From an uncultured bacterium (GTDB lineage: Bacteria; Cyanobacteriota; Vampirovibrionia; Gastranaerophilales; Gastranaerophilaceae): a stretch of DNA of 64,000 nucleotides. Below the pieces are notes generated by a model. It saw only the letters and a list, made by a program, of their open reading frames with translations, was not told where the DNA came from and did no database searches. This document shows, piece by piece, positions 1 to 7,598 of this stretch. The stretch's first letter is position 1, and each line of letters starts with the position of its first letter. The position numbers and the translations under genes were made by a program. Location: positions 1 to 64,000 of the forward strand of contig CAROLD010000009.1 of the NCBI GenBank assembly GCA_949035555.1, in the 5' to 3' direction.

Positions 1-268
1 TAACAAGTTCTTTGAATTTTTTACCAGCTGAGAAAGCAGGAACTGTTTTAGCAGCGATTTTTAAAGCTGCGCCTGTTTGAGGGTTTCTGCCGGTTCTAGC
101 TGCTCTTTTGCGAGCTTCGAAAGTACCGAAGCCAACTAAAGTAACTTTTTTACCTTTAGAAACTGTTTTTTGAATTGTTTCTAATGTAGCTGCTAAGATA
201 TCAGCTGTAGCTTTTTGAGAAACTTTTGCTTTTTTAGATACTTCTTTTACTAATTCTTCTTTGTTCAT
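1..268 (-). CDS. hup: HU-family DNA-binding protein (3' end cut by window edge)
   Basis: Small histone-like protein that binds and bends DNA as a dimer in the nucleoid. Eighty-nine codons are visible, almost the whole 90-95 residue family length; the stop lies just outside the window. The HU signature is clear: the GFGTF turn at residues 46-50, the basic stretch after it, and the beta-arm tip GRNPQTG at 60-66 with the intercalating proline, followed by a lysine-rich C-terminus ending FKELV. The ATG at 268 follows an AAGGAGG ribosome site by about six bases. A near-consensus promoter lies 75-100 bases upstream, which suits an abundant nucleoid protein. HU versus IHF cannot be fully settled, but a homodimeric HU is much the likeliest. 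Confidence 0.95.
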   Translation of the reverse strand, partial: MNKEELVKEVSKKAKVSQKATADILAATLETIQKTVSKGKKVTLVGFGTFEARKRAARTGRNPQTGAALKIAAKTVPAFSAGKKFKELV

Positions 269-340
269 TACGAACCTCCTTCTTCCTTTCCCACGGAGTT
301 TATAACCATTTTCCGCAGTGTATGTGTAATCGACAAATTT

Positions 341-368
341 ATTATATCACTTTCTCCAGTCCTGTCAA
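341..368 (-). promoter_or_regulatory. Promoter of the HU gene
   Basis: On the minus strand TTGACA (368-363) and TATAAT (346-341) are separated by 16 bases. Both hexamers match the housekeeping sigma-70 consensus exactly. Transcription would begin near 334, giving a leader of about 65 bases before the HU start codon. Confidence 0.85.
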
Positions 369-459
369 GGGTTTTAGAGATTAATTTTTCTGAATGCAAC
401 GATATAGTGTATATTCAACAATATATCCTTGCTAAAATTCAATAATAATGCTAGTTTTG

Positions 460-1320
460 CTAATTGTTTAATTTTGCAAATTTAACGTTCTGGTAAAAAT
501 ATTGTAGAATTTGATATGCATTATAGCCTTGTTTGGCGAGGTTATTTGCCCCATGCTGAGACATGCCTACACCATGACCATTTTTTTTAACATTATCATC
601 AAATGATGGAACTGCGTGTAAATATGGAATATTCCCTCCCCACGCGGCAGTATTTGTCATGCCTCCGGCTGAAGCTGAATAGTATGCTGAAATAATTTTC
701 ATATCATAAGTTAAAACAAGCCCATAAGTTTCTTCAACTGCCTTGTTTGTTTTATTAGTTTCAACAGATGCACCGTTGTATGCCTGATCTTCTGTGTTAT
801 CCTTTAGGTCATAACCGTGTCTTGCTTGTTTGCCAAGATTTGCCAGAGCAAAACTTCTTGCGGCAATTGCTTGGGCTTTCAGTGCTTCAAATTCCCACGA
901 AGGCGGCATTTCTGACGGGACAACACCTTTTAAGTAGTCTTCTAAATCGATATCATTAATTACAGTCAGATTTCCGTTTACAACTTTAACCATTAATTTA
1001 CCGTGATACCATTTGCCTTTTGTGCTCACATATCCGTCAGTATCGGGTCTTATTACAATAGAATCTGTTCCCAGTGTATAAAATTTCCCGCCGCTTTTTA
1101 CTGCAATTTGGTTTTTGTACGGAACAAGGACGTAACCTTTCATTGCATTTGATGTGCAGACTGTTTTGTTTGTGTGTACATCAATCATTCTTCCGTTAAC
1201 ATTTGTTCCTATGCCAGCCTGGTCAACTTCTGTAAGCAGTCCGATTTTTATTGCGTATGACGGATTAGCTATAATTAAATTTATTAATAATATTGTTAAT
1301 GTAATTAAAATCTTTCTCAT
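460..1320 (-). CDS. SpoIID/LytB-domain peptidoglycan lytic transglycosylase
   Basis: A secreted 286-residue protein of the SpoIID family, whose Bacillus founder cleaves glycan strands lacking stem peptides. Residues 1-23 form a Sec signal peptide ending PSYA. The family core runs from about residue 120 to the end. VVPSEMP includes Glu137 in the place of the SpoIID catalytic glutamate, then comes ALKAQAIAARSFAL, later SAYYSASAGGMT, and a closing NGHGVGMSQHGA block. There is no sporulation context here; family members also occur in cyanobacteria and other diderms as cell-wall enzymes. The neighbour at 1379-3361 is another lytic transglycosylase on the same strand, so both probably serve wall turnover. 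Activity and substrate are inferred from family. Confidence 0.88.
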   Translation of the reverse strand: MRKILITLTILLINLIIANPSYAIKIGLLTEVDQAGIGTNVNGRMIDVHTNKTVCTSNAMKGYVLVPYKNQIAVKSGGKFYTLGTDSIVIRPDTDGYVSTKGKWYHGKLMVKVVNGNLTVINDIDLEDYLKGVVPSEMPPSWEFEALKAQAIAARSFALANLGKQARHGYDLKDNTEDQAYNGASVETNKTNKAVEETYGLVLTYDMKIISAYYSASAGGMTNTAAWGGNIPYLHAVPSFDDNVKKNGHGVGMSQHGANNLAKQGYNAYQILQYFYQNVKFAKLNN

Positions 1321-1378
1321 AGTCTCTATTTTAGCACTTTACGAAAAAAAGTAATAAATCAAACGAATGATTTTTGTT

Positions 1379-3361
1379 TTATTTCTGGTATATTCGAGTG
1401 TAATTCCAGTAGCTTTTGAACACTTTTTTTACATAATTTTTAGTTTCATCATATGGAATTTGTTCAACAAATTCATCTGTATCTGAATATTTTAATGTGG
1501 TTTTCCACCTGGTGACGGAACCTATACCTCCGTTATATGCGGCAATAGCTGATACATCTTTGTTTTCAAGCATTCCTCTGATTGTAGAATAATAAAGGTT
1601 TCCGAGTTTTATGTTCAATTCGGGATTAAATAAATAGCTGGTATTAAAGTCGATGCCGTGTTTTTGTCCGATGTCGTGTGCTGTTGAAGGCATAAGCTGC
1701 ATCAAACCTATTGCGCCAACGCCGCTTTGGGCTTCAGAATTGAAAAAGCTTTCTTCCCGAATGATTGCCATCATTAACGCGTCATTATTACGGTATTCCT
1801 GAGCTGCTTTTTGAGCTTGTTTATAATAATTCTGAGGATATACAAGACGCCATCTCAGGTCAGTTTTTGGCGGTTTTAATTCTAATTTTGCCATTGCTTC
1901 CTGCGCAAGATGAGTTGAAACTGAATAGTTGCCTTTTTCGTATTCGACCCAGCTTTTTATAAAGTCATCACCTGTAAGTTTGGCAATCATATCATAATCT
2001 TCAACAATCATGAGTTTGTTAAGTATATCAGTACTTGATGGTGCTTTATAAGGATATAATACAGGTTTGTAATCCAGTTGAGCATTAATTGTTGCTGTTG
2101 GGATTCCTTGAACAATCCAGAATGAGCGGTATGCATAATAGGTGTCCGGATAATTGTTAATAATATTTTTAAAATATCTTATGCTTTCTAAACTGTTGTA
2201 GCGTTGTTCGATTTTACCTTCCCAAAACATAATAGTTGGAGTATTTTTTGTTTTCGTGTATTTTGCAAGATAATTTTTCCCAATTTGTCGGGCATTTGCG
2301 TAATCTTTTTGTGCAATTCTGTCAAAAAATAGATTGTATAATGCATTTTCTGCATAATCACCGTTTGGAAAGTTTACGTATAAATCTTGATAACAGGCAT
2401 ATTTTTGATCAGGTGCTGATTTTGCGCATTTTAAACTCCATATGTAGTCTTTACCTTTGCCTTTTGCTTTTTCAAAAAGTGAGTATAATAACGTGTTTGA
2501 ACTGTCGTCAAGTTTTAAATAAGCATCAACTGCTCGTTTGTAATCTTCGGGTCTTGCAGATGCCGAGTATTTGGAAACTCCTTCTTCTATGTTGGTTTTC
2601 ACGTTAGCGTAGTCGTGTCTTGCAATTGAGTTGGAAACATCTATTGCCCAACGATCCTTAGTGCTTGATTTTGAAAGAGTTACGTCAGCATCTTTGTAAA
2701 GGTTTGCAAGGTGATATGCGCGTGCGGCAAGGGTATAATCCTCAGATTTCATATCAGGATTAAATTTTATCCAATTGTTTGCAACATTTACTGCCAGTCT
2801 GCCATCGGGGTAATTTTCAAGGTATTTACGAAAAGCATCTTCAATGTGTTCTGTTTTTTCTTTTGAAATATTTTTTTTTGAGTATCTGAGTTTTGAGGCA
2901 TCAATACGTGCTATATAGTATTGCGAAGCGACCTTATAATCCTCGTCAATATCTGATTTTGCAACTGAATTAAAATATTTTCGAGCCTGTAACGGATTGT
3001 CATCAATCAGAATTTGCCCGGCTTGATATTTTGCTTCCGTACTTAATTTTGAAGACGGATATCTGCGAAAAAGTTTCTGGTACATTTTTAACTCTGAAGA
3101 GCTGTCACCCAGAGCTTTTGCACAAAGCGCCTGTCGGAACAGAGCAACAGGTTTTAATTTTGACGTATATCCAATTTTTGAAAACAAAAAATATGAATTG
3201 GAGTAATTGCCATTTTGATAATCTTTTAATGCCTGTTTATATACTTGTACGGTTTTTCGCTCAGGCTGAAAAACTTTAGCAAAATAAAATCCTGATAAGA
3301 AACAAGAACAGAAAATTACTGCCGCAATTATTCCTTTGTTTTTCTGTGTGAACACATACAT
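1379..3361 (-). CDS. slt: Slt-type soluble lytic murein transglycosylase with TPR-like repeats
   Basis: A 660-residue envelope enzyme expected to cleave the MurNAc-GlcNAc bond with 1,6-anhydro product. An N-terminal hydrophobic segment (about residues 9-29) acts as signal or anchor. The long middle is helical and TPR-like (for example YPSSKLSTEAKYQAG and repeated YPxGxxAxxA motifs), like the Slt70 ring. The C-terminal SLT domain, from about residue 525, has IIREESFF with the catalytic glutamate, GAIGLMQLMPSTA, and AYNGG. The start codon follows an A-rich leader without a strong ribosome site. It lies 58 bases upstream of the SpoIID-like gene on the same strand, so co-transcription is plausible. 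Family assignment is secure; exo versus endo mode cannot be read from sequence. Confidence 0.92.
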   Translation of the reverse strand: MYVFTQKNKGIIAAVIFCSCFLSGFYFAKVFQPERKTVQVYKQALKDYQNGNYSNSYFLFSKIGYTSKLKPVALFRQALCAKALGDSSSELKMYQKLFRRYPSSKLSTEAKYQAGQILIDDNPLQARKYFNSVAKSDIDEDYKVASQYYIARIDASKLRYSKKNISKEKTEHIEDAFRKYLENYPDGRLAVNVANNWIKFNPDMKSEDYTLAARAYHLANLYKDADVTLSKSSTKDRWAIDVSNSIARHDYANVKTNIEEGVSKYSASARPEDYKRAVDAYLKLDDSSNTLLYSLFEKAKGKGKDYIWSLKCAKSAPDQKYACYQDLYVNFPNGDYAENALYNLFFDRIAQKDYANARQIGKNYLAKYTKTKNTPTIMFWEGKIEQRYNSLESIRYFKNIINNYPDTYYAYRSFWIVQGIPTATINAQLDYKPVLYPYKAPSSTDILNKLMIVEDYDMIAKLTGDDFIKSWVEYEKGNYSVSTHLAQEAMAKLELKPPKTDLRWRLVYPQNYYKQAQKAAQEYRNNDALMMAIIREESFFNSEAQSGVGAIGLMQLMPSTAHDIGQKHGIDFNTSYLFNPELNIKLGNLYYSTIRGMLENKDVSAIAAYNGGIGSVTRWKTTLKYSDTDEFVEQIPYDETKNYVKKVFKSYWNYTRIYQK

Positions 3362-3447
3362 AATACCAACATTTTAACAAATTTCTTGTAAAAGTAAAAA
3401 TTTTTATCAAATATTTACATACAGCTTTTATTTAAATATTCACGCTT

Positions 3448-3453
3448 TATAAT
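3448..3453 (+). promoter_or_regulatory. Possible -10 element for mscS
   Basis: A TATAAT hexamer lies 21 bases before the chosen mscS ATG, with no convincing -35 box at 17 bases. It overlaps an in-frame TTG at 3453, which argues against that TTG being the start codon. Confidence 0.45.
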
Positions 3454-3473
3454 TGAATAAAAAGGAGAAACTA

Positions 3474-4292
3474 ATGCCTGTATGGGAAAAAGGTCTTATT
3501 GCAATAGGTATCAATCTGGTACTTATTATTGTGTTATTTAAGGTTTTAGATATTGTAGATAAAAAAATCCGTGTGAAAATTCAAAATACAGAATCTGATT
3601 CTCCGCTGCTTCGTTTTATGCCGATAATTATGAAGCTTTTAAAGGCTGTTCTTTTGTTTATTGCAATAACAGGATTTTTACAAAGTCAGGGGTATTCGGT
3701 TTCTTCAATTCTTGCCGGATTTGGAATAGGCGGTATTGCTGTAGGTATGGCGGCTAAAGATGCGCTTGCTAATATCTTTGGCAGTATTGAAATCCTTTCC
3801 GACCATGTTTATAAAGTTGGCGATTATGTCAAGATTAACGATATTGAAGGTTATGTTGAAGATATAAATATTCGCTCCACAAAAATTCGCGATCTTGACC
3901 ATTTTCTAATAAGTGTTCCGAATAATGTAGCCGCAAATGCTACAATCGTTAATGTTTCACGTGCAAAGAAAAGATTTATAAATATAACTTTCGGTGTCAC
4001 TTATTCTACTGATAACGACAATATAAAAAAAGCTCAGGAAATTTTAAAACAGCTTGCAACAGAGCACAAAGAAATTCATAATGAATTTACAGTTGCAGTG
4101 CATGATTTGGGCGACAGTTCAATAAATATAAGATTTAGAGGCTATGTTAAATCAGGATCATATGACAAATTTCTGAAAGTTCGCGGAGAGTTTTTAGAAC
4201 AGGTTGTTGCCAAATTCCGCGAGTCAAATATTGATTTTGCTTTTCCGTCACGTTCAATCTACATAGAAAACGGAGTAAAAGTTGAAAATTAA
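3474..4292 (+). CDS. mscS: MscS-family small-conductance mechanosensitive channel
   Basis: Inner-membrane channel that opens under membrane tension to release solutes after osmotic downshock. The protein has 272 residues, near E. coli MscS (286). Three membrane segments are visible: residues about 5-25, 50-72, and the pore-lining TM3 with GFGIGGIAVGMAAKDALANIFG, whose Gly/Ala packing pattern is diagnostic. The beta domain (GDYVKINDIEGYVEDINIRSTKIR) and the C-terminal alpha/beta vestibule follow. I start at ATG 3474, nine bases after AAGGAG; an in-frame TTG at 3453 overlaps a TATAAT box. The gene overlaps rlmH by 11 bases, so the two are translationally linked. Confidence 0.94.
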   Translation: MPVWEKGLIAIGINLVLIIVLFKVLDIVDKKIRVKIQNTESDSPLLRFMPIIMKLLKAVLLFIAITGFLQSQGYSVSSILAGFGIGGIAVGMAAKDALANIFGSIEILSDHVYKVGDYVKINDIEGYVEDINIRSTKIRDLDHFLISVPNNVAANATIVNVSRAKKRFINITFGVTYSTDNDNIKKAQEILKQLATEHKEIHNEFTVAVHDLGDSSINIRFRGYVKSGSYDKFLKVRGEFLEQVVAKFRESNIDFAFPSRSIYIENGVKVEN

Positions 4293-4752
4293 AATAATTG
4301 CACTAGGTAAAATTAAAGAAAAATTTTTGAAAGATGGGATAAATGAGTTTCTGAAAAGATTAACACCATATGCTTCTGTTTCGGTTTTAGAACTCAATCC
4401 GATTGAAATTAAAGACGAAAATCTAACAGATAAAATTTTATTGGAAGAAGGTGAAAAAATTCTTTCAAACATTAAGCCGCTGGACTTTGTAATTACTATG
4501 GAAATCAAAGGGAAACATTTTTCCAGTGAAGAATTTGCACAAAAGATTGAAGAAATTACAAATGACGGGGTGCAGGAAATTGTTTTTGTAATAGGTTCTT
4601 CTTGCGGGATAGGGAAAAATGTCTCAGAACGTGCAAATTTAAAGATGAGTATGTCTAAAATGACATTTCTGCATCAGTTTGCAAGACTCATTCTGGTTGA
4701 ACAGATATATCGTGCTTTCAAAATAATAAAATGTGAAACTTATCATAAATAA
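4282..4752 (+). CDS. rlmH: 23S rRNA pseudouridine-1915 N3-methyltransferase RlmH
   Basis: SPOUT-class methyltransferase that uses S-adenosylmethionine to methylate pseudouridine 1915 in helix 69 of 23S rRNA on the assembled 70S ribosome. The 156-residue length is the family norm. It opens with KIKIIALGKIKEKFLKDGINEF; the knot region has FVIGSSCGIG (family FxIGGAxG), and the C-terminus has LKMSMSKMTFLHQFARLILVEQIYRA, matching the family SLSxMTxPHQLxRVxLxEQIYRA. Translation begins at a TTG inside the end of mscS (11-base overlap). One small departure is SSCG where most orthologues have GAxG in the SAM pocket. Confidence 0.93.
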   Translation: MKIKIIALGKIKEKFLKDGINEFLKRLTPYASVSVLELNPIEIKDENLTDKILLEEGEKILSNIKPLDFVITMEIKGKHFSSEEFAQKIEEITNDGVQEIVFVIGSSCGIGKNVSERANLKMSMSKMTFLHQFARLILVEQIYRAFKIIKCETYHK

Positions 4753-4770
4753 AATTAAGGGGTATATGAA

Positions 4771-5187
4771 ATGACTATTATTAATGATGTTTTTACGGTA
4801 CACACAAAAGGGAATACCGAGATAATTGATATTACCCCTCAGATAAGAAATGTTGTTTACAATCACAGGCTTCAAAATGCTGTTGTTTTTGTTTATGCTC
4901 AAGGCAGTACGGTTTCAATTACTAATATTGAATTTGAACCGGGACTTCTGGTTGATTTACCGGAAGCGCTAAACAGAATTGCGCCAGTAAGTATTCCTTA
5001 TCATCACGATGAAATGTGGCATGACGGTAACGGTTATGCGCATGTGCGTGCGTCTATTGTTGGTAACTCTACACATGTTCCTTTGATAGACGGGGTTTTA
5101 CAGCTTGGTCAGTGGCAGCAGGTAGTGCTTATAGACTTTGATAACAAGGCTCGAGCAAGAAAAGTTAACGTACAAATTATCTATTGA
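4771..5187 (+). CDS. yjbQ: YjbQ/UPF0047 family protein (secondary thiamine-phosphate synthase-like)
   Basis: A 138-residue single-domain protein of the UPF0047 family, present from bacteria to archaea. The family signature is clear: DITPQIRNVV near the start, a QGSTVSITNIEFEPGL strand region, SIPYHHDEMWHDGNGYAHVRAS with the conserved histidines and acidic residues of the putative metal site, and the C-terminal GTWQ-like LGQWQQVVLIDFDN. E. coli YjbQ shows weak thiamine-phosphate synthase activity, but the physiological role is unsettled. Start ATG follows AAGGGG. It is the last gene of the mscS-rlmH run; an AGTGTA/TACACT hairpin lies 22 bases beyond the stop. Confidence 0.92.
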   Translation: MTIINDVFTVHTKGNTEIIDITPQIRNVVYNHRLQNAVVFVYAQGSTVSITNIEFEPGLLVDLPEALNRIAPVSIPYHHDEMWHDGNGYAHVRASIVGNSTHVPLIDGVLQLGQWQQVVLIDFDNKARARKVNVQIIY

Positions 5188-5191
5188 TAAC

Positions 5192-5388
5192 AGTGTGAAG
5201 TTTTGTAAAGTGTAAAATGTACACTATTCTTGCAGTTTTACCTAACTTAAAAAAATATAAAACAATAGTGTTGACATATTTTTTATGTTGTGCAATAATA
5301 AGTGTATAAGATTTAAGTGTAGTCGAAACACTAAATATAAATAGTTCATTAACCCCAAAAACATATAAACTCCTAAATAATAAACACT
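5192..5388 (+). repeat. Iterated AGTGT/ACACT motif array in the yjbQ-sRNA intergenic region
   Basis: The pentamer AGTGT occurs at 5192, 5209, 5267, 5301 and 5316, and its complement ACACT at 5221, 5328 and 5384: eight copies in about 200 bases, where chance predicts fewer than one on the two strands. Two pairs face each other as hairpins (5209-5225 with a five-base loop; 5316-5332 with a seven-base loop). One copy abuts the TTGACA box and one sits at the predicted transcription start of the small RNA. The array could be a regulator binding region, alternative RNA stems, or both. Confidence 0.6.
5271..5299 (+). promoter_or_regulatory. Near-consensus promoter of a small RNA
   Basis: TTGACA at 5271-5276, a 17-base spacer, and an extended -10 (TGC then AATAAT, 5291-5299). 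No open reading frame of convincing size follows before the terminator at 5419-5444. It therefore appears to drive a short untranslated transcript starting near 5306. Confidence 0.8.
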
Positions 5389-5444
5389 AAAAGAGACCAT
5401 TAGGATGCAGAAAACGACCCACTCACTTGTGAGTGGTTTTTTTT
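5306..5444 (+). ncRNA. Candidate small non-coding RNA, about 140 nt, unknown family
   Basis: Defined by a strong promoter immediately upstream and an intrinsic terminator at 5419-5444. The predicted RNA begins near 5306. A stem-loop AGTGT-AGTCGAA-ACACT (5316-5332) comes first, followed by a long A-rich, apparently unstructured middle (5333-5400) with a C-rich patch AACCCC, then the terminator hairpin and eight uridines. A second ACACT at 5384 could pair with the AGTGT at 5301 or 5316, giving an alternative fold. The unstructured middle resembles the seed region of a trans-acting regulatory RNA. It does not match what I know of 6S, tmRNA, SRP RNA or RNase P. A 15-codon ATG frame at 5405 overlaps the terminator and lacks a good ribosome site, so I treat the locus as non-coding. 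Confidence 0.65.
5419..5444 (+). terminator. Intrinsic terminator of the small RNA
   Basis: CCACTCAC (5419-5426), two-base loop, GTGAGTGG (5429-5436), then eight T. A perfect 8-bp stem followed by a U tract. Confidence 0.92.
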
Positions 5445-5489
5445 ATGGGTAAATGTTGTTGTCAAGGATATTGAAAGCTTGCGATATTT

Positions 5490-6146
5490 TTAATTATTTG
5501 TTATTGGTTGCTGTTGAGGGTAACTATCCTGTTGAAAATCTTGAACATATTGCTCCTGCTGCGTTTCCTGAACAGGCTGCAGTTCCTCGGGCTGGGATTC
5601 TATGGAAGGTATTTCTTCTTGGGGACGTTGGTTGTAATCTTTCATAAACGCTTCCATTCGGCTTTCGCGTTGAGAATACAGATTATCGGTTTTTTGGATG
5701 TCTGAAAGCACATTTGATAATTCTTTTTTATACCCTTCTGATTGCTTGCAGGTTCGATAATTATCCAGCATATTGTATAGCGAACGAATATTTCCTGCCG
5801 CAACATTTTTTCTTGATTCTTCTGTTTGCATTCCGTTGTAGGTGAGTTTATACAAGGATAAAGCATTGTGCTGTGCATAATCCAGATATATACAGGTTGA
5901 ATTTTTTATAGGCAAGTTTTTATTCTTATTAAGATTTTGATTAAGGAAATCGGCTATAGAAAGATATTTGAAGTATTTGTCGGAAGTTGACATATGTGTA
6001 TTGTTATCAAGCTCTTCAAAATCGATTTTTTCAGACAAAGTTTTGCTTTCTTTATATGTAGAAATTGAATATGTCATAAGCAGGATGCCGATAAGTAATA
6101 TTCCGATACCCACCATCAACAAATCATTGTAGCTTCTCTTTTCCAT
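5490..6146 (-). CDS. Hypothetical membrane-anchored protein with Gln/Pro-rich tail
   Basis: I do not recognise a family. The 218-residue product has one N-terminal membrane segment (about residues 9-27) after MEKRSYND, so it is probably a bitopic protein with the bulk outside the membrane. A helical middle (about 45-155) carries two cysteines (CIYLD and TCKQSEG) that could form a disulfide. The last 45 residues are rich in Gln, Glu and Pro and look disordered. Start ATG 6146 is preceded by a GGGGTGGG purine tract. A TATAAT lies about 20 bases further up, divergent from the gene at 6267. The real-gene call rests on length, codon use and a credible start. Confidence 0.7.
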   Translation of the reverse strand: MEKRSYNDLLMVGIGILLIGILLMTYSISTYKESKTLSEKIDFEELDNNTHMSTSDKYFKYLSIADFLNQNLNKNKNLPIKNSTCIYLDYAQHNALSLYKLTYNGMQTEESRKNVAAGNIRSLYNMLDNYRTCKQSEGYKKELSNVLSDIQKTDNLYSQRESRMEAFMKDYNQRPQEEIPSIESQPEELQPVQETQQEQYVQDFQQDSYPQQQPITNN

Positions 6147-6210
6147 AATCCCACCCCCGTTTGCTTTGATTATACTATAAATTTAAGTAAAATACCATTC
6201 AAACAGCTTA

Positions 6211-6239
6211 TTGGAATTTTTTGAATATAATTATATAAT
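6211..6239 (+). promoter_or_regulatory. Promoter of the tandem secreted-protein operon
   Basis: TTGGAA at 6211-6216, exactly 17 bases, then TATAAT at 6234-6239. The transcript would start near 6246, about 20 bases before the ATG at 6267. Confidence 0.75.
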
Positions 6240-6266
6240 CAATTTAAGAAAAAGTTGGAGAAGAAT

Positions 6267-6908
6267 ATGAAAAAAATGTATATAATTTTACTTTTGGTAG
6301 GTTTATTTATCGGAAGTCAGGTAATGGCTGATGTAGTAACAACAACAAGAAAAATTAATAAACCACAGTCTCAAACTCAGCAAAAACAGCAAAATGTTCA
6401 GACTCAAACAAGAAAAACAACTCCGCCTGTAACTAAACGAACAACAGGAAACAAACTTGTTGATAATATTATGAGCTGTAAACCATACAGTGAAACAATG
6501 GTTTCGGATATTGATGGTGTGAATTTTGATTTCAAAGTTACAATTGCTGGCTGGGTAAACAATAAATGCCGTTTGGATTTTATATCTGACGTGAGCGGCA
6601 TTGCATCAAGTTTTGAACAAATGTACGGGGTTGAAGCATCTCAAGCGCAAATTTCTGCGTTTGCTCCGAAAGTCAGATGTGAATTTACAAAACAGCAGCT
6701 GGCATATGTGGGTGATTCTATTTTGCAGGAAGAAGCTCGTAAAAAAGGCGATAATGGCCGTATGTTGAAAAATCCTGATGAAATCTCATTTGATAATTTT
6801 TCAGCATCAGATGCCCGTTTGATGAAGATTTTATTGAACGACAGAGCCTGCACTATTTTGAATGCGAACGATTTAGGAAATATGCTTCAAAACCTTATGG
6901 GATTTTAA
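6267..6908 (+). CDS. Secreted hypothetical protein, tandem paralogue 1
   Basis: No family recognised. The 213-residue product has a Sec signal peptide (MKKMYIILLLVGLFIGSQVMA), then a Gln/Thr/Lys-rich linker to about residue 60, then a compact domain. The domain shares an ordered set of motifs with the next gene: a cysteine about 20 residues before a VxFxxxxxGWVNNKC block, a CEFTKQQL block, and RACTILNANDL near the end. The four conserved cysteines suggest two disulfides outside the cytoplasm. ATG 6267 follows GGAG by six bases; the in-frame TTG at 6255 immediately precedes that site and is not the start. It leads an operon with its paralogue and an alpha/beta hydrolase. Confidence 0.82.
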   Translation: MKKMYIILLLVGLFIGSQVMADVVTTTRKINKPQSQTQQKQQNVQTQTRKTTPPVTKRTTGNKLVDNIMSCKPYSETMVSDIDGVNFDFKVTIAGWVNNKCRLDFISDVSGIASSFEQMYGVEASQAQISAFAPKVRCEFTKQQLAYVGDSILQEEARKKGDNGRMLKNPDEISFDNFSASDARLMKILLNDRACTILNANDLGNMLQNLMGF

Positions 6909-6929
6909 TTAAGAATAATGGAGATTAAC

Positions 6930-7598
6930 ATGAAAAAATTTTTATCATTTTTATTGGTGCCTGTATTTTGCGTTACTATTGCAAATGCAGGCAGTGCAAT
7001 GCAGACACAAAATGTTACTGTTCAAAAGGCAGTAAATAAAAATGCAGTTGAAGATATTAACACAAAATCAGCGGAAAATGAAAAAATGGCTGTAGATAAA
7101 GTCATGAAATTAACCGAAAGATATCTTTCAAATTTGAGAACATGTGAGCCGGTGCATATCTATGAAACAATTGATTTGTTCGGGTTAAAGGTTTCATTCA
7201 AATTAGATATCAACGGCTGGGTGGATAATAAATGTGCTTATTATATAACAGGCAATATTGGCGGACTTGGCAAAGATATCAGAGAAATTTTTGAAGTAAA
7301 TGTTTCAGATGAAGCGATTGCAAAAATTCAGCCTATTGTAGAATGTAAATTTTCTAAAGAGCAGTTAAATATTCTGGTGGATGCAATTATTGCACGTAAT
7401 GAGCAAAATATGACACAAATTTCTCAAATGCTTGAAAATCCTGAAAAGAAATACGATATTCAAAAGAAAAAATTAACAAAGGAAGAGGAAGCTTTGATAC
7501 AAATGCTTGCAGAAGGAAAAGCCTGCACTGTTCCTAATATGCAGGATTTGATGCAGCAAATTACACAGATTATGATGCCGGAAGCAGGTAATGAATAA
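6930..7598 (+). CDS. Secreted hypothetical protein, tandem paralogue 2
   Basis: Paralogue of the preceding gene, 222 residues. It has a signal peptide (MKKFLSFLLVPVFCVTIANA) and a linker, then the same cysteine framework: TCEP, INGWVDNKC, CKFSKEQL and KACTVPNMQDL. A Lys/Glu-rich helical insert sits before the last block. I start at ATG 6930, six bases after GGAG; the ATG at 6918 overlaps that site. The gap to the first copy is 21 bases, and the gene overlaps the hydrolase start by 8 bases. The pair arose by tandem duplication and has diverged strongly, keeping mainly cysteines, the GWV block and hydrophobic positions. Function is unknown. Confidence 0.82.
   Translation: MKKFLSFLLVPVFCVTIANAGSAMQTQNVTVQKAVNKNAVEDINTKSAENEKMAVDKVMKLTERYLSNLRTCEPVHIYETIDLFGLKVSFKLDINGWVDNKCAYYITGNIGGLGKDIREIFEVNVSDEAIAKIQPIVECKFSKEQLNILVDAIIARNEQNMTQISQMLENPEKKYDIQKKKLTKEEEALIQMLAEGKACTVPNMQDLMQQITQIMMPEAGNE

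Noticed and set aside
2236..2607. Plus-strand ORF of 123 codons opposite slt
   Set aside because: It is antisense to the well-conserved slt gene; no ribosome site, no family pattern.
5405..5452. Fifteen-codon ATG frame inside the small RNA
   Set aside because: It reads through the terminator stem and T run and lacks a good ribosome site, so it is unlikely to be translated.
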